Shown piece by piece: positions 22,737 to 33,511 of a stretch of DNA of 64,000 nt. Position numbers and translations under genes: made by a program. Within the stretch, counting starts at the first letter, position 1; every line of letters begins with the position of its first letter. The notes under the pieces are model-generated. The model saw only the letters and a list, made by a program, of their open reading frames with translations. It searched no databases and was not told the DNA's origin. Origin of the DNA: Coemansia sp. RSA 487 (lineage: Eukaryota; Kickxellomycota; Kickxellomycetes; Kickxellales; Kickxellaceae); NCBI GenBank assembly GCA_027577595.1, contig JANBRJ010000026.1:121627-185626 (forward strand), written 5' to 3'.

Positions 22737-25700
22737 TCATGTTGACATTTGTGGAGGTGGTGTGCCGGAAGTGTCCATGCTCATTCCGCCATTTGCTATC
22801 TCGTGAGACTCATCTCTTCTGATGCTGTTACCGTTGATGTTGCCATTTCCGCCGTCGATCGTGGCACCAGTAACATTGATGTCGTTAGTATCGATACTGT
22901 TGGAATGCGGTGAAATAACCATCCGTGCATCCACTGCGTCGGGCAGCTGCGCTCCATCGTCGTTACTGCTAGCAGACAGAGATGGCGGCACCATGGCCAG
23001 AGTGTTGTGATGCAGCTCAGCAGATGTCATGACCACATCCTCGTGTGCATGCGCTGAGAGCCTACCGGTGTCGTTTATGCTGTGAATAGAAACATACTCA
23101 TGTCCACCATACATCCCGATCGCGTCCGCAGTTAGTTGGTGTTGTATGTCGTGGTAAGCTATGTCCGAGGCGTCGGCGTCGGCATGTGCTATAGACAAAG
23201 AACCGTCAGGATCTACATTTGAAGCGAATACATGATTAGCAGATGGGTTCATAATGGAAACATCAAAGTTCGTCAGATTGTGTCAGTGTCATTGACTCTC
23301 GCCTGTGGCGATAAAAGCTCTGGAGAGCCTCTTCTTCGCCCAGCCTTTGCTGGAGCTCGAGGCTGTTCAGCTCATGTTGGTCAAGCACATGTATACGCTG
23401 AAGCCTGGCCATGTTATCCACTTACTTGAAAAGTTTGGTTCGCCGTTCTCATTTAGGATCAGCAGTCCGTTTGCTGCAACAGTGTCGGGGTCTTCGTAGC
23501 GGATGATATCGACAAACTTGTCCAACTCCCGGATAAACTCATCCTCGTCCATCTCGCAGCACATGTCGTCCGGGTTGTCTAGCCTACTCATGGGCAATTC
23601 CTTTGCAGTCTGACCATCTGCACCGTTGTCTGTCTGCTCCCTGTCGGCGCTCATCATCTTTGCACCACCGTCATTTGCATCTTGTCCATTAGGAGCAGAG
23701 ACTGTCGTCGATACCGTGCCATTCATGGCCAGTCCGCCAGCAGCTTCTTCAGCATTACCAGTAGCCTCATGGTGGTTCTGCTGTTTTTCAGCCGGCGACT
23801 CCAGTTCACCTCTGCAGTCATTGCTCGAAGCTGTCTGGCTATTTGCCTTGGGTGAGGCAACTTTGTCGATGTTTGCGAGCAGCTGCTGAGCATTGGGCAT
23901 GCTTTGGCCGTTAATCTTGGCTAGCTTTTCGATTTTTGTCCACCAGTTGGTGTTAATTGCAGAGCGCTGCCGCTCCGAATCGCGCATGTTGCGGAATTCA
24001 GCGAGACAATGCTCAAACATCTCCTCATTAACATTAACAAAGAAGCGGAGGACCTGGAACACCTGGTTGTGGATATTTCTGTTCCAATGCGAGCGCGAAT
24101 GACGATATATCCCGGACAGAACAATGGGCAGAATAAGGTGGATGTTGTCTGTAATCAAATTGACAATGTAGCTGTTGCGCCACATCGCCAGAGTGCGCTC
24201 TGCCACCTGGAAGTGTGGGCTGACAATGCATTTTACAAGCTGTTGGAAGAGCAGCTGGCAAATAAGAGTGAATTGTGCCGGGTCTATCGAGTCCAGGATT
24301 CCTTCGATCTCGTTGACAAACATAAGCTCCTTTGGGCTGTTCACCTTGGGCCAGTACCGCAGCAGGGCCTTGATAATCGAGTCGCCTAACATCGGATCCT
24401 TCTCGAGGAACTGTATGGTACAGTACGAAAGCTGCGCATAATAAAGAGACATTGGGCGTGCCTTGTGCAACGGTAGAAGCACGCGGTGAAGGAAATTGAT
24501 ATGCTCCTCCTTCAGCGGCACCGTAAAGCCGTTAATAATGCTGCCTAAAATCTCTAGCAGTTCGGCAATCCCGTTGTGCCTTTGCGTCTCGTATGTGAAC
24601 TGAAGAAATATGTTGTTGATTGACCGCCGAATAAACGACCGCATGCCAAGCATTTTGCCGTAGATTCTGTGCAGTACAGTCTTGAGGCTCTCGCGTTCGC
24701 GCACGTCCTCGCAATCGAAAAGATCAAGCAGCTGTGTAGTGAATGTCTGGTCTATGTATGGGCGCGCGGCACTGCTGTTGAAGTCGCCAGACTCCAAGAA
24801 CCGCAAGAAAATGAGGTAAACTAAATACAGATGCGGCCACGCGGGCTCTTCTCTGGGCTCGTCCTCTTCAGGGTCATACGGATCGCCAAACGCGTTAATC
24901 TGTGGCGGAATCGTGCGGAAAAGGTTTGCCGAAACCATCATGAAGAGCGTTGGATAAACGTCAGGGGTTACAATACCCACACGGTCTGACATGTAGTCTA
25001 TAATCTCGACCAGTGTCTGCTGCTTTGCCTCCTTGCCTTCGATGTTTTCATCAAAGTTTTGGAAATCGAAAACGACACTGCATTGTGCTAGCTTTTGCAC
25101 AAAAAGCTCCTTGCGTTTGGCTTCTGTCAGTTCTTTGTCTACAAACGAAGAGAGCCCAAGGTGAATGCCAGGAGTTCATAAAAATATCAAAAGGAAAATA
25201 AAACCGTGTTAATAAATCTGGATCACGTACAAAAGGAACAACGACAAAGGGTTTTTGCAATATGCACATACATATTTACGCCATCAATGCAGGTGTTTGG
25301 ACACACTGTGACTGAGCAAGCTATCCACAAAGGCGAGCAAAAGAGAAACATGATAATAAAAAACAATGCAGAATCATCATCGCTAGAAACAAGGAAATCT
25401 CCTCTGGAGCAGCAACATCTGGGGAGCAGCGGCTGAACGGAAAGAAGAGATGGGGAGAGATACGACAAGGACATGGCAACGTTTTTTCGCTGTCTATTAT
25501 GCTGCTTTGTGTTTGTTTATGATTTCTGGGGAGGTGGTTTGCTTGTGGTTGATGTTTGTTGTTCGCTGATCCAAAAAAAATAGTGTTTTGGATACATTAT
25601 TCGGATGGGGCACCTCGCTCCCAAAATCCTATTTGAACACCAAGCTCTAAAAAACAGGTTGCGAGGGGGAGTTCCAGATACATCCACATTTGTGATGGAC

Positions 25701-26397
25701 AAAACAGGTGAACAAACAAAAAATGAGGCAACGTAGGAAAAGCAGGTGGCTGCTGCGCGCATGCAAGCATAGCAACAAAAGCGCAGAGAGGATGCTTCTG
25801 CAGACGCGCCAAAACGAACAACCAGATTTCCCAAGACTACAAACAACCGCCATACCATCCTTCCGGGGGAGGGGAGTTGCTCTTGCACCATATTACTTGG
25901 AGCACGATCAAACGAGTGCGCCACACAAGCATCAACCTCTGTAACATCGGCTTGGGGAGGAGGAAAGAGAGGAGCATCGTGCAGCTCTGTTGCTTATTGA
26001 GAGAAGGAGCAAGGCAGCTACGTTTTACGCGAGAAACTTACTTGACAGAGGCGGGAGCATACGGAACTCGTGCTTCCCGCTAAAGCTGTGACGCGACGAT
26101 GACTGGGGGCGTCTGGGTACTCGCATAGTCGGCACTTCATCGACCTGGGCAGAAAAAAGTCTGCCAGCGTCGGCAAAAGAATCGACAGGTTTGCGTGGTC
26201 GGACCATTTCTTTCACAGTTGCTCCGGTCTTGCGGGTCTACATAAAAATAAGATAAGAGAAGCAAAGAGATGAGTAAATACGAAAATAAAATAGCATGCG
26301 TTGGCTAAAGGGGGTTGCGAGCACAGAGAATAAGAGAATGGCTATTGTTGAAGGCGTTTTTATGAAACTTTACCTTGTTGTCTTGCTGCTCTAGCAT
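22737..26397 (-). CDS. RTS1: PP2A regulatory subunit B56 (B-prime)
   Basis: Four exons join in frame to 802 residues: 26374-26397 (MLEQQDNK), 26042-26237, 23426-25138 and 22737-23212. The total coding length is divisible by three. The family core begins LPPLSNKELTEAKRKELFVQK across an exon junction and continues through HEAT-like repeats with PHLYLVYLIFLRFLES, EHINFLHRVLLPLHK and WNRNIHNQVFQVLRFFVNVN, all B56 hallmarks. B56 subunits direct PP2A to LxxIxE motif partners, including shugoshin at centromeres and stress-response proteins. The C-terminal 250 residues are low-complexity (Ser, Asn, Asp, Ala) and unlike other species. The second intron (25139-26041) is 903 bases, the longest I assigned in the window. 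Confidence 0.93.
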
Positions 26398-27498
26398 AAT
26401 AAAGCGGCTATTAAGCGTGGAACAGAGGAGGGGTGGTGGTTGTGGTGGTGGCGGTGGAATACAGGTCGAACACAACCCTTATAGCTTCCACTTTGCCTGC
26501 GTTGGCTGTACTCGCAGAGTAGTAAGCGGCTAGGTGTCGTCGCGAAACGCGTGCCTGGTAAATGCTAAAGTCAGACGAAAAAAGAAGCGATAGCGAGAAA
26601 TTGATAGATGCACAAGTCTGATGGCGATAGAATGTGGAGGTTTGCAAGAAATGAAGGAGAATATAGCAGCGTCTTAGGGGCTGCGTAAGAAGAGCTGGTA
26701 TTTCCTGTGCGTGTGGAAGAGCTGTTTGGCAAATATGCTGCAAATGGGCGTTTTGAAGGCCAAAGATTAGGCTGAGATGCGCTAATATATAAATGAGTGA
26801 GAAAGTGTAGAAATTAGAGGGTTTTAAGCTTTTAGAAGTATTGTTTTTTTACAGCAAGAGAAAAGGAGACAAAAGAGACAAAACAGGAAAATGGCAGCAG
26901 GGGAGCGACAGAGTACAAGCCAGAAAAGGGCAGCACTCATGCTTGAATATTTCACGCACAAAAGCCCTCTTTGGCCGTTCCTCGGATTTCAGCCCAATGG
27001 CGCAGCCGCAAGCAGCCAGTGTTTTTATCCTCTTCTCGGTTCAGTTCCCCTTTTCGGCCAGGACTATTTCGCTCTATATATTATCTCTCTTTCTCGCAAG
27101 ATCCCACATCTTTTTGGCGTTCAGCTTGCCCATGCAGAGAAAGCTTTGCCAGAGCGCCAACTCTATCAGATTCGATCCTCTCGACTTCCCTCCCCCTTTT
27201 CCCATGTTTTGGTTGCTACTATTTCTTATTTTTTGCCCACTTCTGCTGCTTGTACAAGGCAAGGCTTTTTCGCACACAAAATAATAGCTCATCTGAATGG
27301 CTCTTTTTTGCTTGTGTTTTTGATTGGCTGGCCAAGTATGGCCGATTCGCAGCACGTAATCCATATGTTCTAAATACACGCTATTTGGATGGATATTTGT
27401 AAACTGGGTTATATGGTTATATTAACGTTGCTCCAAACACTCAATGATAAAATAAAAAAGAAATGAAAAAGGGAACTGAAGGATCCACGGATCCTGAC
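26398..27498. other. Intergenic region upstream of the PP2A B56 gene
   Basis: This 1.1 kb lies between the B56 start and the VMA1 stop, both minus strand, so it holds the B56 promoter and VMA1 3' region. Several overlapping frames stay open on the plus strand at 26841-27402 because pyrimidine-rich DNA has few stops. None shows a recognisable family, so I do not annotate them. Confidence 0.5.
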
Positions 27499-30400
27499 CT
27501 AGTCGCTGAGTGAGCGGAATCTCTCCTCCATCTCGTTCTGCAGCTGTGTGTATCTCTCCACAAGCGCTGCCTCGCCGTCCACAGGATCTTCAAACTTCAT
27601 CGAGCTGAGGCGGTAGATGATGTCACTCATGTTCTCGCGGATCCTGGCCCAGGCAATCTGCCCTGGGTTTGCCTCCACCGTGTGCGTCGCGTGTTTGTAG
27701 AATCCAATCATGTTGCGCAGCATCCACGTTGTCTTGTAGAATGGGCAGTAGCGGTCGTAGTTCGAGTATCCGTTCTGCTGCAAGAAATCGTCCTTGATGA
27801 GCTGCGCAACATCGAGTGTGATCTTGTCAGTCTCTGCAAGCCCAGACTTGCCAACAAGCTGCACAATCTCAGACAGGTCCTCTTCAGTTTGCAGAATCTC
27901 CTTGCATTTAGTGCGGAGCGCAATGAACTCTGGGTCTTTTTGCTCGTAGTATGGCTCAAGCGCATTCATGTACTTGGAGTAGCTGAGCGACCAGTTCACG
28001 GATGGGAAGTGCTTGCGCTGTGCAAGTTTCTTGTCCAGACCCCAGAACACCTGCACAATACCGAGGGTTGCTGACGTCACAGGATCTGAAAAGTCACCAC
28101 CCGGTGGTGAAACGGCTCCAACCACCGATACACTACCAAAGCGCTCAGGGCCTCCAATGCATTTCACCTTGCCTGCACGCTCATAGAAGGATGCCAGACG
28201 TGCGCCAAGGTATGCTGGGTACCCCGAATCAGCGGGCATTTCTGCCAGACGGCCCGAAATTTCACGCAGAGCCTCGGCCCACCGCGAAGTCGAATCGGCA
28301 ATCATCGCGACGTGTTTGCCCTGGTCACGGAAGTATTCGGATACCGTGATTCCAGTGTAGATTGACGCCTCACGCGCTGCTACAGGCATGTTTGATGTAT
28401 TGGCAACAAGGGTGGTGCGCTGCATGATAGGTTCGTGGCGGCCATCAACCTCAGTTGTCAGCTGTGGGAAGTCCATAAGAACCTCCGACATCTCGTTTCC
28501 ACGCTCACCACAGTTGTGCACAACGGCCATGTTGGCAAGCACAAACTTGTGGTCCGAGTCCTCGGATAGAGTGATACCATAGTAATCGTCCGCAGGGAGT
28601 TCCTCCAGCTCAAATGCAAACCTGCCGGAAACGCGCTCTGTCTTGGGCATGCTAGGCGCAGCGGCGGCACGTGCCAAAACACACTTGCTGAGTACGGCAT
28701 CAAGCGCAGGACCGTTGGACAGCTGGATACCGTGATTCTCGGCATCATCAGTCAGTGCTACGATGCCAAGCGAACGCGCTACAGCAGTCGCAGCGTCACA
28801 GGAGACGCTAGATCCGGCAATAAGCGTGACGGGTTGCGCATCTTGGTGGCTAACGACGCCAGTTGCATCCACAAGGCCAGCCAAAAACTGCTCACGCACA
28901 TCAAACGTGTCCGTGTACAGCTGTGCTGCAGCAGCATCGCTTGAAGCAGTGCCAGCAAGAATACCCAAATCCATGACTTGGCTGCGAATAAGACCAGCAA
29001 GCCTTCCGTTGATGCTCATGTCGCCCAGCACAACAGTCGCACGTCCGACCAAAACCTGCACGCTGACTGCACACTCGGAATCTATCGACTCCGCCAGAGC
29101 CACAATGTGCCCGACCAGGGACTGGTTGCGTGCACCAACAGTGTACTCGAGGCGATCACCATCCAGGCTTCCAATGGCAGCCCATAGACCCAGCAAATAG
29201 GCGATGCCAGGTGCATGTGCACCATCAAGGCCAGCATGCTCTGCAGCCATTGCCAGGCTATGACGCTCGATAAGGACAGGTGCATGGCGCTGGTAGGTAG
29301 CCGAGCGAGCTTCATCGCCCATACGCTTGATATCGCGCGCCTCGACAGTCCAGTCGAGAGCGTCTTTCGAAATAGACTCTGCAAAGAGCTTGGCCAGGCG
29401 CTCAGCTTCCGAAGCGCCATGCTCGTCGTGCGAGAACAAGCGCTTCTGAGTTCCGACCAGCTGGATCTTGCGCTTGGATGTAACATCAACAGCACTGTCA
29501 AGTGCAAAATACGAGACGACCGTCTTGGCTTCCCCGCCAGCAAGATCGGTGACCACAGAGACATTCTGCTCGGTTTGCACAACAAGCTTGTGTGTGGCAT
29601 TGCAAGTGAACGAGAAGCCACCAGTAGCCTTCTCAGAGATGCGGTACATGGTCTCTGTGCCACGGGGAAGTGCAACGACATGACGCGGAAGCCCATCCTC
29701 ACCAAGCACATCTTCGCCAACTTGGACATCCTCGATGCTCCTGGAAGCACCGTCTGCCATTAGAACCTGCGTACCCTTGGCAAAGCAGCCGACATAGACA
29801 ATAAAGTCCGAGTTGGAATACTTTGAGAGCGACTGCGAAATAACGGTCTTACCGCAACCAAAGGCTCCTGGAATTGCAGTGGTGCCACCTTGCACACATG
29901 GGAACAGCGCATCGAGGACACGCTGGCCAGTGAGCAGGGGATTGTCTGCTGCAAGTCTCTCTGAGGATGGTCTTGGGAGGCGGACCGGCCACACCTGCAT
30001 CATGGTGTGCTTGCTCGTCACGCCCTCAAACTCCGTCTCAAGCACAACATCGCTGACAGTGTACTTGCCGGTGGGTGCAATGTAGGTCACTGTTCCGCGT
30101 GCATTCGGCGGCATCATAATGTTATGGTTGCGAAGAAGCGAGTTCTCGTAGACCAGGCCAAAGACATCGCCACCGGCAACATGGTCACCAACCTTGAAAT
30201 TGACAGGCTCGAACTGCCACTCGAGCTTTTTGTCCAAAGCCGGTGTGTCGATTCCACGAGGTATATAGATACTTTGCGAAGTCTCCTGGATTGCTTTGAG
30301 TGGGCGCTGGATGCCATCAAAAATGTTTGCGCTGAGGCCAGGCCCAAGCTCCACAGACAGCGGCTTGCCCGACTTTAGCACCGGGTCACCCACCGTCAGA

Positions 30401-30804
30401 CCAGCAGTCTCCTCGTACACCTGGATAGTCGCTTTGTCGCCTTCAATGCGGATGACCTCGCCAACAAGAGCTTCGTGTCCAACACGTACTAGCTCGTTCA
30501 TAGCTGACCCTGTCATCTTCTCGGCCACAACAACTGGGCCAGAGACGAAAAAGACATATCCGAATTCGGATTCGTTGGCATCCTCATCCAGATGCCTAAT
30601 GTCCCGTGCGGCGTTTTCAAGAGCTCCAGCCTAACAAAGAATGAAGAGATAGCAGGGAAAGGCATTCATATGCGTTTGGTAAGTGGTAAGCAGCTAGATT
30701 GAAAAAAGAAGAAAGGGCGACGGCTATTGCGATTTCACGAACAGAGAGTGATGGCCTACTGTGTCACTCTTTTCGAGCCAAAGCCTGTTCATTTAGCTTA
30801 CCAT
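27499..30804 (-). CDS. VMA1: V-type ATPase catalytic subunit A with in-frame intein
   Basis: Exon 1 (30802-30804) is the start codon alone; exon 2 is 27499-30630. The precursor is 1,044 residues and becomes 619 after removal of the 425-residue intein (yeast subunit A is 617). The join gives [18 protein letters not shown], then [20 protein letters not shown]. Subunit A binds and hydrolyses ATP in the V1 sector that acidifies vacuoles. The P-loop is GAFGCGKTV and downstream blocks include [20 protein letters not shown] and [20 protein letters not shown]. The intein interrupts VYVG / CGERGNE, the same point as in Saccharomyces VMA1. Expression depends on protein splicing, because the host motif is otherwise broken. 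Confidence 0.97.
28513..29787 (-). mobile_element. VMA1 intein with degenerate LAGLIDADG endonuclease
   Basis: This 425-residue protein intron resembles the Saccharomyces VDE (PI-SceI, 454 residues) and sits at the same site. Splicing motifs look intact: Cys1 in [13 protein letters not shown], block [11 protein letters not shown] (residues 61-70), block [21 protein letters not shown] and terminal VVHN followed by Cys+1. In the first LAGLIDADG helix (LLGLWAAIG, 198-206) the catalytic aspartate position is Ile205. In the second (LAGLVDATG, 302-310) it is Thr309. The lysine-bearing block between them is not recognisable. I infer a spliceable intein without endonuclease activity. The frame is fully open, as it must be to make subunit A. 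Confidence 0.95.
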
Positions 30805-31469
30805 TTTGCGTTAGGGGATTGCAAGCCAAAGTTGTGCGCAATATTAAAGTATATGTGATGGTGGGCAAGCAAATGCGCGCTTTAGATGTTGGAAATGATA
30901 AAGAAGAGCAATGGTGCTTATACAAAGAAAATAGATGAAATGAAATGAAAAGACAAAGCTCAATAGTATCTCACAGCAGCAACAGGACTGAAAAAGAGAA
31001 AAAAGATATTCCTGCTCTTTCCTGTGCCCAAGAGCAGATACGATAGCAGTAGAAAGCGGAACGCTTTCATGTATGCAGAAAAACCACTCACGTCATCCAA
31101 AGCGAGGACAAATGCAGGCCATTTTTTCGCATGTGCTTTTTGGCAGCTCGCCAACACTACAAAAACAAACGAGCCGATGAGCCGTTTTGACACGTAATCA
31201 TTCTTCCTTCAAAATACAACTTCAGCTTTTTATTGACATGGTTGGTGCTGTCTTTTTCTCTTCCCCTTTCTCTACCAGTAGTATATATACATTTATCCTG
31301 TTTCCTGCTGTCTTGTTGTACAACCAACCCATCCCGAATTTGTTTTATTGCCAACAATTCGCTTGTTCCAAAACACCTCTTTCCATTATAGTTTATTCAG
31401 CAGATTGTCGGCATCATATAGCTACACACAACCGATTCGCACGATTTATCTTCCGCACTAGATTCGACA
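30805..31469. promoter_or_regulatory. Divergent promoter region of VMA1 and RPT1
   Basis: VMA1 and RPT1 start on either side of this 665-base region, so it should hold both promoters. A TATATATA-type run occurs near 31283, in a CT-rich stretch before RPT1. No ORF stands out. Confidence 0.5.
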
Positions 31470-33099
31470 ATGCCCGAGGCCAACTGGGAGAAATGTAACG
31501 TACCCTTTTGTTGCTAGCTGGCACAGCTAGATCAGCCGCTGTCGGCTTGTCGTGTATCCCCCATTCAAGCATATGTAAAAGACATAATAGTGCGGTACTT
31601 GTATAATGACACTTGCACCGCCTTTGAATTTCAATACTACTAACCATAGATGCTCGTAATGTCTGCTTTACATTGCCGTATATATCCATTGCTTAATCTG
31701 TGTAGACAAGAAACCCGTCGAGGGCCTTGATGATGAGAAAGTAAATGGTAAGTACACTTTCCCCACACGTGTAAAATTTCGGAAATGGGTTTGCCGACAC
31801 AAACGCTCTTGTATAAAGCGTGCTGATCTAAAGTAAAATGCTTGTCATAACATGTATCTGTGCTGTGTAGTTCTTGACGAGGGCGACATTGAACTTCTCA
31901 AAGCATATGGCCAGGGTCCTTATGCAAATGAAATCAAGGCGCTTGAAAAGTCCATCAAGGATATGCAAAAGTCGATTACGGAGAAGATTGGCGTCAAGGA
32001 GCTTGACACTGGACTGGCACCGCCGAGCTTGTGGGATCTTCCTGCGGACAAGCAGCGCCAGCGTGAAGAACATGCGCTGCAGGTTGCTCGTTGCACAAAA
32101 ATCATTGGTGAGGGTGACTCGGCAAAGTATGTCATCAGCGTAAAGCATATTGCAAAGTTTGTGGTTGCACTCGCACAGAGAGTGTCACCGACCGACATTG
32201 AAGAGGGCATGCGTGTTGGTGTTGACCGTACCAAGTACCAGATACAGATCCCGCTGCCACCAAAGATCGACCCTTCCGTTACAATGATGCAGGTCGAGGA
32301 GAAGCCCGATGTCACGTACAACGATGTTGGTGGAAGCAAAGAACAAATCGATAAGCTGCGCGAAGTTGTTGAGCTTCCTCTTTTAGAGCCAGAGAGGTTT
32401 ATCAACCTGGGAATTGATCCGCCAAAGGGTGTTCTGCTATACGGGCCGCCAGGAACCGGAAAGACACTTTGTGCGCGCGCTGTGGCAAACAGAACAGATG
32501 CTACGTTTATTTGTGTCATAGGCTCCGAGCTTGTGCAGAGATATGTTGGCGAAGGCGCACGCATGGTGCGCGATCTCTTTGAAATGGCGCGCACGAAGAA
32601 GGCGTGCATTATATTCTTTGACGAAGTCGACGCTATCGGCGGTGCACGCTTTGACGATGGCGCAGGCGGCGACAACGAGGTCCAGCGCACGATGCTTGAG
32701 CTGATCAACCAGCTCGACGGCTTTGATCCGCGCGGCAATATCAAGGTCATTATGGCTACAAACCGCCCCGATACGCTCGATCCAGCGCTAATGCGTCCTG
32801 GGCGTCTTGACCGCAAGGTCGAGTTCTCGCTGCCAGACCAGGAAGGCCGGGCCCACATTCTGCGCATTCACGCACGCAGCATGAGTGTGGAACGGGACAT
32901 CCGCTACGACCTTATTGCACGACTGTGCCCGAACAGCACTGGTGCTGATCTTCGCAGCGTGTGCACAGAAGCCGGCATGTATGCAATCAGGGCCAGAAGA
33001 AAGGTCGCAAACGAAAAGGACTTTTTGGAGGCGGTGAACAAAGTTATCAAGGCGTATGCCAAGTTTAGCTCGACACCAAAGTACATGACGTACAACTAA
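31470..33099 (+). CDS. RPT1: 26S proteasome ATPase subunit RPT1
   Basis: Three exons (31470-31494, 31706-31747 and 31871-33099) give 431 residues (human PSMC2 433). The joined N-terminus reads [20 protein letters not shown], then [20 protein letters not shown], which matches Rpt1. It is one of six AAA+ subunits that unfold substrates and open the 20S gate. Motifs: Walker [16 protein letters not shown], Walker [12 protein letters not shown] (DEVD in place of the common DEID), pore loop region [10 protein letters not shown], arginine finger RPGRLDRK. The coiled coil and OB fold occupy the first 150 residues. The C-terminus ends PKYMTYN rather than HbYX, as known for Rpt1. Exons 1 and 2 are only 25 and 42 bases. 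Confidence 0.97.
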
Positions 33100-33511
33100 A
33101 AAGGAAGTTGCTATTTTCATCCTTTTTCTACTCCGCTCCTCATACATTTTCCGGCTTCTCTAACTCCGCAATATATTCTATCGTTCACTGAACCAACCAT
33201 TCGAGTCCTCGTTTTCGCTGATATCTGTAGCTTTAAGACTTTTTGGCTGAATCCATAGAGTATCTAGATTTTCAAGGGCTTTTAGTGTTGATCAGATATT
33301 TCCGCAAATCAGATTACTCCGTGTGAAGAAAAAGAAAACCATTGGCGGAGAAAAACGACAAAGTTTTTTTTTAGCGCTAAGATGGAGCAAAACAGAGGGA
33401 GGGCCTCACAGAGCTTGGTTGCTCCTTTTCGTGGTTGCGTTTACTTTCTTCATTTCTTTTGGTGTTTGTTTCAGTAATATAGAACCAGTCTGGACCTGCC
33501 TTCCACATAGC
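33100..33511. other. RPT1 3' region and promoter of the USP36-like gene
   Basis: The next gene's frame is open back to about 33323, without ATG until 33512. A 'tgtttcag' acceptor-like sequence at about 33467-33474 may close a leader intron. No separate gene was seen. Confidence 0.5.

Noticed and set aside
26841-27402. Three overlapping plus frames upstream of the B56 gene
   Set aside because: All three frames stay open together because the DNA is pyrimidine-rich; none shows domain features.
28984-29010. A third LAGLI-like word ([10 protein letters not shown]) inside the intein
   Set aside because: It lies between the two true LAGLIDADG helices and lacks the flanking pattern; judged chance.
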